Both the position numbers and the translations under genes were made by a program. A DNA stretch of 64,000 nucleotides from Bacteroidales bacterium UBA3743 (GTDB lineage Bacteria; Bacteroidota; Bacteroidia; Bacteroidales; Paludibacteraceae): the NCBI GenBank assembly GCA_002371265.1, contig DFGT01000024.1, forward strand, positions 124,001 through 188,000, written 5' to 3'. This document shows, piece by piece, positions 45,699 to 53,867 of this stretch (position 1 is the stretch's first letter; each line of letters opens with the position of its first letter). Under the pieces are notes generated by a model. It made no database searches. It was not told the origin of the DNA and saw only the letters and a list, made by a program, of their open reading frames with translations.

Positions 45699-45730
45699 CA
45701 AAGTTAACTATTTGTAATTAAATCAACAAA
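45699..45730 (-). promoter_or_regulatory. Canonical promoter of rlmH-kinase operon
   Basis: Minus-strand TTTG (45730-45727), 20 bp, TAACTTTG (45706-45699). The -33 box overlaps the end of the upstream SpoU gene. Leader about 73 nt. Confidence 0.82.
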
Positions 45731-46259
45731 GTTTAATTCGCTTAAATAATTCCCACATCACAATGCCGGCTGTGACAGAGACATTCAAGGAGTGTTTTGT
45801 GCCGAACTGAGGTATTTCAATCACTCCGTCGCTTTCATCGACAACATCCTGACGGACTCCTTTGACTTCATTTCCCATCACAATGGCAAAGCCTTGTTTT
45901 CCATCAGGCAAAGATAAATTGTTGAGCATCTCACTCCTTTCCACCTGCTCGATTGAATAAACATGGTATCCCTGCTTCTTCAATTGCTTAACTGCATCCA
46001 ATGTGTCTTCGGCATACTCCCAGTCCACCGTCAACTCTGCGCCAAGAGCACTTTTATGAATCTCAGCATTAGGCGGACATGACGTGATTCCGCACAACAC
46101 AATTTTCTCCACAATGAATGCATCAGCAGTACGAAACACAGCACCTACATTATGCATGCTCCTCACATTGTCAAGCACCACCACCAAAGGAATCTTCTTT
46201 GTTTGCTTAAACTCCTCAGGGGTAATTCTATTAAGATCTTCTATTGTCAGCTTTTTCAT
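45723..46259 (-). CDS. SpoU-family RNA ribose methyltransferase
   Basis: 178 residues of the SPOUT fold. Conserved motif 1 is NVRSMHNVGAVFRTADAF (31-48), motif 2 is AIVMGNEVKGV and motif 3 is VIEIPQFGTKHSLNVSVTAGIVMWEL. It is likely to 2'-O-methylate tRNA or rRNA; TrmH/TrmL and RlmB subtypes cannot be separated here. Its ATG overlaps the stop of the upstream S41 peptidase gene. Confidence 0.93.
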   Translation of the reverse strand: MKKLTIEDLNRITPEEFKQTKKIPLVVVLDNVRSMHNVGAVFRTADAFIVEKIVLCGITSCPPNAEIHKSALGAELTVDWEYAEDTLDAVKQLKKQGYHVYSIEQVERSEMLNNLSLPDGKQGFAIVMGNEVKGVRQDVVDESDGVIEIPQFGTKHSLNVSVTAGIVMWELFKRIKLC

Positions 46260-47293
46260 TTTTTCTTTCCTTCTATATAGTCACATGCAGTTTCGATAAT
46301 ATTATCCAATTTCTGCTTGTAGGCAAGCTCTTCATCCAAATGCAGTACGATATCCGGATCAACTCCAAACTCGGTGATTTGCATATTTTTATCATAACAT
46401 GGATTAGCAGAGAATCGTACTTTCCAGCCACAAGGCAATTCGGTAGTAAACGGCATGCCACATCCGCCTCCTGTCTTTCCTCCAAGAATTTTGACACGTG
46501 GCAATCCCTTCATCGCATACACAAATTCATTCGTAGCACTGAAACATCGGCTATTCGTGAGCACATAAACCGGCTTTTTGTATATAACACCTGTACTGTT
46601 TGGTGACACTTTCTCTGCAACAGGTGATGAGAAATCGGAATGTCCAGGACCTGTTTTATTGACTCTGTAGCCAATAGTCGTCGTCTCATCAATAAAATGA
46701 GACACCAACGCATTCACATTGGCAATTGAACCACCACCATTACTTCTCACATCTATAATCAAGCCTTCGGTATCCTCAAATGAATCCAAAATATTATTTA
46801 TATTGCCTGATGAGAAAGATGAAGAAAAACTACCATAATAAATATACCCTACCTTACCGTCACGCAATGTCTTATATTTGAATCCACCGACACTTCTTGT
46901 ATCTTTGCCCAAATATCTGTCATTATAATTCACGACATTATAATCAAAGTCAATAGGTGTATTGTCGGCGAAATCATATCTTGAGACATCAAACGACGTA
47001 TAAAGGTTGACATGACCGTCCTTCAACTCTCCCAACATCGCCGCCAATATGTCGAAATATTCAGTGACATTGTCGCAGTCGTAATAAACTTTGGGCAAAT
47101 ATTTGTCATAAACCAAATCCCATCTCATGATACTGTCCTTTTTATAGTCAAAGAAACAGTATTTTTCATCTATCTCTTTCCAAAGGAAATTGAAATTCTC
47201 AACAATGTCGAAATCCTCATATTCCAAGTCGTCGTCACAAGAGACAAAAACAGACGACACCGCCACAAATATAATAGCAAATATTCTTTTCAT
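46256..47293 (-). CDS. S41 peptidase lipoprotein, copy A
   Basis: 345 residues. Lipoprotein signal with Cys19 followed by acidic DDDLEYED, a possible surface-export signal in Bacteroidota. S41 (tail-specific/tricorn-type) features: ELKDGHVNLYT (89-99), GLIIDVRSNGGG (177-188), catalytic Ser252 in SRCFSATNEF and GGKTGGG (271-277). No PDZ domain is obvious. It is paired with a downstream-encoded SpoU gene by ATGA overlap and with the barrel-like gene 6 bp upstream; the whole pair is duplicated at 48322-50231. Confidence 0.9.
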   Translation of the reverse strand: MKRIFAIIFVAVSSVFVSCDDDLEYEDFDIVENFNFLWKEIDEKYCFFDYKKDSIMRWDLVYDKYLPKVYYDCDNVTEYFDILAAMLGELKDGHVNLYTSFDVSRYDFADNTPIDFDYNVVNYNDRYLGKDTRSVGGFKYKTLRDGKVGYIYYGSFSSSFSSGNINNILDSFEDTEGLIIDVRSNGGGSIANVNALVSHFIDETTTIGYRVNKTGPGHSDFSSPVAEKVSPNSTGVIYKKPVYVLTNSRCFSATNEFVYAMKGLPRVKILGGKTGGGCGMPFTTELPCGWKVRFSANPCYDKNMQITEFGVDPDIVLHLDEELAYKQKLDNIIETACDYIEGKKK

Positions 47294-47299
47294 AGCTTC

Positions 47300-48154
47300 T
47301 TATTCAAATACCGTTGTAAACCTGGAATCTCTGTTTAGTCTTCCTTTTAAATTATAATAGTCATACGACCATCCAAGAAGAGCCTGGACATTCGTCGTCC
47401 GGTTGTCTATCATATTAATCATTGATTTCGAGCGATCCACCAACATTCCAAGACGTAATGTCGTCCTGCGAAGTGGCAACTCCACCATCAATTTATTTGA
47501 AATACGGACTTTCTCCGACAATGAATTGAAATCCAAGAACTCAGATTTTTCATACTCAGGCAATGTCAAATCATAATATAGCTGAGTGTATGTAGGAGAA
47601 AATACGACTCCAGCCAATCGAATGTCAAACTGATCTGAGATTTTAATCAAACGACGTTTCGTCCGGACACATAATGTAGGGCGAAACGACAAACCTAAAA
47701 GACTCAAATCAGCACGTATGTAAACAGGATTATTTGAATTGCTGAACAACAAATCGGCACCAAGTTCAAACCCTGCGTATGCTCCGCAAAGCATGTGAAA
47801 TTTCGGAGTAAGTTTCCAGTCATAAAAATAATGATATTCAAACACATCATAGTAAGAACTCATCTCCGTCGACTCATTTGTCGGCATCATATTTGACATA
47901 CTTACACGATTATTCACCAGACTGTAGAAATCACATTTCCCAGCTTTCTGGTGTTTGATTGTCTCATTCCAAAACTCAAACGTCGTTCCAGAATACAGCA
48001 ATGGTGAAAGGTACGAAACATGATGAGTTTCTCTACCCAGGCCCAATCCAAAAGCACGATTTCCAAGTCTGACAGATGCTGAATCCGACGTCTCCGCATG
48101 CAACGTCGTCAGAAAGAAAAATATGAATGAGATTATAAAAACAAAATTCCTCAT
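47300..48154 (-). CDS. Predicted outer-membrane barrel-like protein, copy A (DUF3316-like)
   Basis: 284 residues from ATG at 48154, which begins a good signal peptide (cleavage near LHA); an upstream ATG at 48175 only adds seven residues. The mature protein has repeated strand-like segments with alternating hydrophobics, aromatic girdles and a C-terminal Phe-rich end (DSRFTTVFE). It may belong to DUF3316. Its stop lies 6 bp before the S41 lipoprotein start. Paralog at 49365-50231. Confidence 0.75.
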   Translation of the reverse strand: MRNFVFIISFIFFFLTTLHAETSDSASVRLGNRAFGLGLGRETHHVSYLSPLLYSGTTFEFWNETIKHQKAGKCDFYSLVNNRVSMSNMMPTNESTEMSSYYDVFEYHYFYDWKLTPKFHMLCGAYAGFELGADLLFSNSNNPVYIRADLSLLGLSFRPTLCVRTKRRLIKISDQFDIRLAGVVFSPTYTQLYYDLTLPEYEKSEFLDFNSLSEKVRISNKLMVELPLRRTTLRLGMLVDRSKSMINMIDNRTTNVQALLGWSYDYYNLKGRLNRDSRFTTVFE

Positions 48155-48253
48155 TTCTAAAAAAATCAAATACACAACAAAATTAGTAATTTTTCAAGAA
48201 ATAAAAAAATCGCACAACTAATGAGAAATTCAAAATCATTAGTTAGAAAACAA

Positions 48254-48296
48254 AAAACGCCAGAGAATCTCTTTTTAAGAAAGTCTCCAGCGTTTT
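48254..48296 (-). terminator. Terminator of the S41/barrel copy B pair
   Basis: On the minus strand AAAACGCTGGAGA (48296-48284) pairs with TCTCTGGCGTTTT (48266-48254) through 13 positions with two G:U wobbles, followed by a T-rich run. Confidence 0.85.
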
Positions 48297-48321
48297 CTGA
48301 AAAACACACTCTAACTATCGG

Positions 48322-49359
48322 TTATTTAACAACTCCTTCTATATAATCACAAGCGGTCTCGATAATATTGTCCAATCCCTGAGTATAAGCCAATTCCTTA
48401 TCCAGATGCAGTTCAATATCCGGATCCACGCCAAATTCAGTGATCTGCTTGTTTTTATCCAAAAGGATTGTCCCAGAGAAACGGGCAGTCCAACCATTAG
48501 GCAGTTCAGTCACCATTGGAGCTCCAGCACCACCTCCCGTCTTTCCTCCTAGCAGAGTCACTCGCGGCAATCCCTTCATAGAAAAAGCAAAGATATTTGT
48601 TGAACTGTAACAGCCTCTGTTTGTAAGCACATAGACAGGTTTTATGTAGATGACTCCATTGTATGGTTCAATATTGCAAGAGACAGGAGAAGAGAAATCA
48701 GAATGTCCAGTCCCAACTTTATATATGCTATAAAATGGAATATATGATTCATCAATAAAATGAGATACCATCTTTTGAACATTGCCTATATCTCCGCCAG
48801 GATTGCTTCTGACATCGATGATCAAACCTTCCGTATTCTCAAATGTAGACAAAATATAGTCCAATTGTTCATTCGTGAATGACTCTGTGAACTCAGAATA
48901 ACGGATATAACCTACTTTTCCATCACGAAGTGTCTTATATTTAATGCCACCGCTGTAACGATAGTCTTTTCCAAGATACCTGTCGCTGGATAATACGTCA
49001 TTATTTATATCAGATGGATAATTCTCTTCAAAATCGTAACTTGAAATGTCAAACGAAGACAATAAGTTGACGTGTCCGTCTTTAAGTTCATTTAGCATAG
49101 CCGCCAACACATCGAAGAACTCAACTTCGTTCTTACAGTTTCTGACATAAGTCAGATATTCATCATGGACAGCATTCCAATCCTTAATCGAATCCTTCTT
49201 ATAGTCGAAGAAACTATACTTCTGATCAAACTCTTTCCATAGAAATTCAAAATTGGACTCGTAATCATAGACGGTATCCATGTCATATTTTAAATCATCA
49301 TCGCATGCGACAAAAGTGGATACGACAGCCACAAAAATACCAACAAATATCTTTTTCAT
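48322..49359 (-). CDS. S41 peptidase lipoprotein, copy B
   Basis: 345 residues, same length as copy A. Lipobox VSTFVAC with Cys19, then DDDLKYD. Motifs: ELKDGHVNLLS (91-101), GLIIDVRSNPGG (178-189), Ser252 in RGCYSSTNIF and GGKTGGG. The catalytic region is conserved with copy A while the signal and linker have drifted. It is preceded by barrel-like copy B (5 bp) and followed by the terminator 48254-48296. Confidence 0.9.
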   Translation of the reverse strand: MKKIFVGIFVAVVSTFVACDDDLKYDMDTVYDYESNFEFLWKEFDQKYSFFDYKKDSIKDWNAVHDEYLTYVRNCKNEVEFFDVLAAMLNELKDGHVNLLSSFDISSYDFEENYPSDINNDVLSSDRYLGKDYRYSGGIKYKTLRDGKVGYIRYSEFTESFTNEQLDYILSTFENTEGLIIDVRSNPGGDIGNVQKMVSHFIDESYIPFYSIYKVGTGHSDFSSPVSCNIEPYNGVIYIKPVYVLTNRGCYSSTNIFAFSMKGLPRVTLLGGKTGGGAGAPMVTELPNGWTARFSGTILLDKNKQITEFGVDPDIELHLDKELAYTQGLDNIIETACDYIEGVVK

Positions 49360-49364
49360 GATTC

Positions 49365-50231
49365 CTACTCAAAAATTGTTTTAAACTGTGATGATTTATT
49401 AAGTCTTCCTGATTTTGTCAGATAGTCGAATGAGAAACCGACAAGAGCCTGAACATTCAAAGTACGATTGTCGATCATATTGATATCCGACTTGGAACGT
49501 TCTACCAACATACCAAGACGTAACGTCGTCCTACGAAGTGGCAGATCAACAGTGAATTTATTGGAGAAACGGATTTTTTCAGAGAAGCTATTAAAATCAA
49601 TATAATCAGTAAGTTTCTCAGCATCCGAATAAAGCTGGGTATAAATTGGAGAATGTACCCAACCTGCCAATCGAAGATCAAACTGGTTAGAGATTTTTAT
49701 CACACGACGTTTTGTATGGATACTCAAAGTTGGTCGAAACGACAAACCTAAAAGACTAATATCAATACGTAAGAATTCTGGATTGTTGCCGACCCACAAC
49801 GACGACTCCATTTTATCAGAACCAAATTCACCACCTACATAACCTCCACAGAGCATGTGAAAATTTGGAGCCAGTTTCCAATCATAATAATAATGATAAT
49901 CAAACATAATACTACGAACATGCATCGTATTCTCATCACTTTGAGAGATGAGATTGCCACTATGCAAACGAAGATTAGCCAGACTAAAGAAGTCCTCGTC
50001 ACCCTTCCTCTTTCTGTTTATTCTTTCCGCCCATATCTCAGTAGGAGAGCCAGAATAAAGCATTGGAGAAAGATAAGAAACATGATGATTTTCACGACCA
50101 AACCCCAAACCAAACGAAAAATTTTTAGGCAACCCGATGTCATCCTTTACAGACAAAGAGTCGGGAGTCTCTGCAAACACAGTTGTCAAAAAGGCTAAGC
50201 AAAATGACAAAACACAAACAATTCTCTTCAT
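49365..50231 (-). CDS. Predicted outer-membrane barrel-like protein, copy B (DUF3316-like)
   Basis: 288 residues, signal peptide MKRIVCVLSFCLAFLTTVFA. Clearly homologous to copy A: both share SLSLLGLSFRPTL-type, LPLRRTTLRLGMLV and NMIDNRT segments. Strand-like alternation of hydrophobic residues suggests an outer-membrane barrel; the function is unknown. It is the first gene of the copy B pair. Confidence 0.75.
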   Translation of the reverse strand: MKRIVCVLSFCLAFLTTVFAETPDSLSVKDDIGLPKNFSFGLGFGRENHHVSYLSPMLYSGSPTEIWAERINRKRKGDEDFFSLANLRLHSGNLISQSDENTMHVRSIMFDYHYYYDWKLAPNFHMLCGGYVGGEFGSDKMESSLWVGNNPEFLRIDISLLGLSFRPTLSIHTKRRVIKISNQFDLRLAGWVHSPIYTQLYSDAEKLTDYIDFNSFSEKIRFSNKFTVDLPLRRTTLRLGMLVERSKSDINMIDNRTLNVQALVGFSFDYLTKSGRLNKSSQFKTIFE

Positions 50232-50317
50232 TCAATAACTAAATTTAAATTAAACAAAATCAGCAGCACATCATCATTCCATATTTCAACATTCATAACG
50301 TAACCTTTCGTATAAAT

Positions 50318-50354
50318 ATTGTGGGCATCGCAAACAAATCACGATGCCCACAAT
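50318..50354. terminator. Strong hairpin between copy B pair and corA
   Basis: ATTGTGGGCATCG (50318-50330) and CGATGCCCACAAT (50342-50354) form a perfect 13-bp stem. It lies just after corA in its direction of transcription and before the 50231 gene. The T-run is weak, so it may act as terminator or RNA 3' stabiliser. Confidence 0.65.
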
Positions 50355-50381
50355 AATATCATAACAAATTTTTCTAATCTA

Positions 50382-51335
50382 TCACAATAAATTTTTCTTC
50401 TTAAAGAAATACAATACGACGACAGAGGCCATCAACATTATTCCGATTGAAATCCAAAATCCATACGGATTGCCTGCCATCGGGATAATATTGAAATTCA
50501 TTCCGAAAATACTTGCGATCCAAGTAGGTGGCATGAATAGAACACTCACAATCGTAAATATCTTTATGATCTTATTCTGTTCAATGTTGACCAAACCTAA
50601 GAATGTGTCCTGCAAATAATCCAATCGATCAAAACCAAACTTAATGTGCTCAATCAAAGAATTGATATCCTTGATGACCATATTCATTCTTGGCTGCAAC
50701 TCCTTAGAGAACAATTCACTGCGCAGAATATTCGACACGACGCGCTGTTTGTCGATTGAGTTTTCACGCAGATGCATGATTTTTTCCTGAAGGTTCTTGA
50801 TTTGCAAAAGGATGTCCTCATCAATATCTTCCACGACTTGCATCGTCTTAGACAATTCAGAAATCTCATTCGTCACATCCTCGATCATATCGGCATCATA
50901 GTCGACTCGTGTCTCCATAAGTGCACAAAGGATATGGTCGCCCGACGGAAAATTACGTGGATTAGCAAACATCTTTTTGACTGTCTCATCAAAAGATTTC
51001 AGTTTGTTGTCACGCACCGATACAAGAATTTTATTTTTAAGGATAAAAGAAACTGGCTCATTCTCAAAATCATCAAGCATGAAGTTTGAGTTGGCAACAA
51101 GTGTATCCGATGTCTCTATAAAACGAGAAGAAATCTCGATCTCTTCGATCTCTTCTTCTTCCTGAATATAGATTTTCAAAAAATGCTCAAGTTCGCTCTC
51201 TGTCTCAGGAGCTACATTAACAAGGTCAATCCAAACAAAATCAGAAAGAGGAATCTCTTTCAAGATTTTAATATCCTTTGCTACTTTCAAGCGATTGTTC
51301 TCAAAATAAAACAATCTAACCTCAGAAATTGGCAT
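50382..51335 (-). CDS. corA: CorA-type magnesium/cobalt transporter
   Basis: 317 residues. A long cytosolic N-terminal region (about 1-245) with acidic and helical segments is followed by two membrane helices and the signature GMN at 278-280 (GMNFNIIPMAGNPYGFW). It forms a pentameric channel for Mg2+. No regulatory RNA element was found upstream. Confidence 0.94.
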   Translation of the reverse strand: MPISEVRLFYFENNRLKVAKDIKILKEIPLSDFVWIDLVNVAPETESELEHFLKIYIQEEEEIEEIEISSRFIETSDTLVANSNFMLDDFENEPVSFILKNKILVSVRDNKLKSFDETVKKMFANPRNFPSGDHILCALMETRVDYDADMIEDVTNEISELSKTMQVVEDIDEDILLQIKNLQEKIMHLRENSIDKQRVVSNILRSELFSKELQPRMNMVIKDINSLIEHIKFGFDRLDYLQDTFLGLVNIEQNKIIKIFTIVSVLFMPPTWIASIFGMNFNIIPMAGNPYGFWISIGIMLMASVVVLYFFKKKNLL

Positions 51336-51431
51336 AACTATTTATTTTACAAACCGCCGCAGCACTACAACGGTTTGAATTATCTATTAGGTTTGTGATC
51401 TCTCTTTGCCGGCGACATTTCCGACATAAAA

Positions 51432-52214
51432 TCAGACGCTGATATTCTTAGCGATAAGGTTTGTGAGATCCACAAACTCAGACACACTAAGTTGTTCCGG
51501 ACGTTTCATAAAGACTGGATCTGCCAACAACGGATGCCCCTGACCAAGCATAGCCTGCAACGAGTTGCGCATCATCTTACGTCGTTGGTTGAATGCCGTC
51601 TTCACTACTTTCACGAACAAATCCTCATCACAATCGATTTTCTTTGTTTCGTTACGTCGCATTCTAATCACCGCTGATTTCACTTTCGGGGGCGGGTCGA
51701 ACACATTTTCGTGAACTGTAAAAAGATACTCTATATCATAGTATGCTTGCACAAGCACACTCAATATTCCATAAGCTTTAGTTCCCGGCTTAGAAGCCAT
51801 TCGTTCAGCCACCTCCTTCTGAATCATTCCCGCACAAATAGGAATCTTGTCCTTGTGATCAAGGACTTTGAAGAAAATCTGGCTTGAAATGTTATACGGA
51901 AAATTACCAATCACACAGAACTGTCCCTTATACATCTCGTTAAGGTTCATTTTGAGAAAGTCGCCCTCTATTATACGACCATTCAGTTCTGGAAAATTGG
52001 CTAAAAGATATGTAACTGATTCAGAATCAAGCTCCACACAAGTAAGGTCAATCTCCTTGTTTTGAAGCAAAAACTGTGTAAGCACACCCATACCAGGACC
52101 TATTTCCAAAACAGGCATTCCACCTCCAACATCTATAGTCTCAGCAATGCGTTGAGCAATGTTGAGATCCTTTAGGAAGTGCTGTCCAAGTGCTTTTTTA
52201 GGTGTAACTTTCAT
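51432..52214 (-). CDS. rsmA: 16S rRNA dimethyladenosine transferase
   Basis: 260 residues from ATG at 52214. A longer frame (to 52280) overlaps the promoter and adds a non-homologous 22 residues, so it is not used. Motifs: KKALGQHFLKD, SAM-binding VLEIGPGMGVLTQF, GDFLKMN and catalytic NFPYNIS. It methylates two adenosines at the 3' end of 16S rRNA. It has its own promoter (52235-52266). Confidence 0.96.
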   Translation of the reverse strand: MKVTPKKALGQHFLKDLNIAQRIAETIDVGGGMPVLEIGPGMGVLTQFLLQNKEIDLTCVELDSESVTYLLANFPELNGRIIEGDFLKMNLNEMYKGQFCVIGNFPYNISSQIFFKVLDHKDKIPICAGMIQKEVAERMASKPGTKAYGILSVLVQAYYDIEYLFTVHENVFDPPPKVKSAVIRMRRNETKKIDCDEDLFVKVVKTAFNQRRKMMRNSLQAMLGQGHPLLADPVFMKRPEQLSVSEFVDLTNLIAKNISV

Positions 52215-52234
52215 GCTTTTTCTGAAATTGCGTG

Positions 52235-52266
52235 CAAAGGTAATATAAAATACCCAAAAATACAAA
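52235..52266 (-). promoter_or_regulatory. Canonical promoter of rsmA
   Basis: Minus-strand TTTG (52266-52263), 20 bp, TACCTTTG (52242-52235). It lies inside the longer possible rsmA reading frame, which decides the start at 52214. Confidence 0.82.
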
Positions 52267-52268
52267 AT

Positions 52269-52294
52269 AAGAGACGCCACACATAACGTCTCTT
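52269..52294 (-). terminator. Terminator after porX
   Basis: AAGAGACG (52269-52276) and CGTCTCTT (52287-52294) form an 8-bp stem. On the minus strand a T-rich run follows, 8 bp past the porX stop, immediately before the rsmA promoter. Confidence 0.75.
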
Positions 52295-52301
52295 ATAATA
52301 T

Positions 52302-53861
52302 TTATTTTCCTTTCATCACCACTAATGGCAAAAATATCTCTTCCATCGACACTCCACCATGCTGGAATGTGTTCTTGTAATATGAGACATAATAGTTGTA
52401 ATTGTTGGGATACGCAAAGAAATCGGAGTTGCATGCGAATATATATGCTGAACTCACATTTGGCGACGGTAATCCAATAGATTCTGGTTTGCGAATTTCG
52501 AAAACTTCTTTCGGGTTATAATTCAAATTTTTTCCAACTTTGTAACGCAGATTCGTATTTGTATTCTTGTCTCCCACAACCTTTATAGCATTACGCACAT
52601 GGATTGTTCCATGGTCTGTTGTCAGCACCACTTTATAACCCATATTCTTAACCGCCTCAAAAAATTCTTTGATCGCAGAATGTTGGAACCATGTCTTTGT
52701 CAATGATCTGTAAGCGGCATCTGTCGACGCGAGTTCTCGAATCATCTTACTGTCTGTTCTGGCGTGTGAAAGCATATCGACGAAGTTGAACACAGCCACA
52801 TTCAAATCATTATCCTTAAGTTTTTTTATCTCCGACACATACTTTGAAGCAAATGCAGAATCTACAATTTTAGCATAAGAATATGTGAATTTGCGACGGT
52901 AGCGCTGGAAGAATGTACCAATAAGTTCCTCCTCAAACTTGTTTTTGCTATCTTCGTCGTCTTCATCCACCCAATACTGAGGATACATCTCCTTAATCTG
53001 CAATGGCAACAAACCAGAGAAAATTGCATTTCGGCTATACTGCGTGCTTGTAGGCAACATACTGCAATACAAATCCTCAGTCTCCACAACGAAATCTGTG
53101 CTCAACAATTCACGGATGATTCGCCACTGGTCGAAACGGAAATTATCCAAAACCACGAAGAATACCTTCTCTCCGTTGTCGAGCAATGGCAACACCTTCG
53201 TCTTGAAGACATCCTGGCTCATCATTGGTCGTTCTGCACCTTCCTTAAACCAGCTTTCATAATTCTTCTTGATATACTTTACAAATGCACTGTTTGCCTC
53301 TTCCTTCTGCATAAGAAGGATCTCATCCATATCAGCGGCAGATTCCGAAATCTGTAATTCCCAGAAAACAAGTTTCTTATAGACCTCCATATAGTCTTCC
53401 ACAGAAGAAGAGTCGTTAATCTGCAAACCGATTTTTCCAAACTCCGAACGATATCCATCTGTTGTGACTTCAGAAATAATCTGACGTGCCTTGATATTCT
53501 TTTTCAAAGTCAAAAGAATCTGGTTCGGGTTGACAGGTTTGATAAGATAGTCGGCAATCTTAGCACCAATAGCCTGATTCATAATGTCTTCCTCCTCACT
53601 CTTCGTAATCATCACCACAGGAATAGTGCTGTCGATCTCCTTGATCTGCTGAAGTGCCTCCAAACCATTCATACCTGGCATATTCTCATCAAGAAAAACG
53701 ATGTCGTAATGACGATTTCGACAAGCCTCTACAGCATCCTGACCATTATTCACACAGTCTGTCTCATATCCTTTCTGTTTCAAAAAAATGATGTGAGCCT
53801 TTAGCAGATCAATCTCATCGTCTGCCCATAATATTGTTCCTTGTATCGCATCCATAATCAA
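52302..53861 (-). CDS. porX: PorX, T9SS response regulator with PglZ domain
   Basis: 519 residues. N-terminal receiver with Asp14-Asp15, phospho-acceptor Asp58 (FLDENMPG) and Lys108 (YLIKPVNP). A linker (about 125-225) is followed by a PglZ (alkaline phosphatase-like) domain with Asp239 in VLDNFRFDQ, the nucleophile region Thr271/Thr273 in LPTSTQYSRNA and DHGTIHV near residue 420. Known PorX proteins regulate T9SS genes, and their PglZ domain is a Zn-dependent phosphodiesterase. The operon partner is porW. The usual kinase PorY is not in this window. M3 is an alternative start. Confidence 0.94.
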   Translation of the reverse strand: MIMDAIQGTILWADDEIDLLKAHIIFLKQKGYETDCVNNGQDAVEACRNRHYDIVFLDENMPGMNGLEALQQIKEIDSTIPVVMITKSEEEDIMNQAIGAKIADYLIKPVNPNQILLTLKKNIKARQIISEVTTDGYRSEFGKIGLQINDSSSVEDYMEVYKKLVFWELQISESAADMDEILLMQKEEANSAFVKYIKKNYESWFKEGAERPMMSQDVFKTKVLPLLDNGEKVFFVVLDNFRFDQWRIIRELLSTDFVVETEDLYCSMLPTSTQYSRNAIFSGLLPLQIKEMYPQYWVDEDDEDSKNKFEEELIGTFFQRYRRKFTYSYAKIVDSAFASKYVSEIKKLKDNDLNVAVFNFVDMLSHARTDSKMIRELASTDAAYRSLTKTWFQHSAIKEFFEAVKNMGYKVVLTTDHGTIHVRNAIKVVGDKNTNTNLRYKVGKNLNYNPKEVFEIRKPESIGLPSPNVSSAYIFACNSDFFAYPNNYNYYVSYYKNTFQHGGVSMEEIFLPLVVMKGK

Positions 53862-53867
53862 ACTTTT

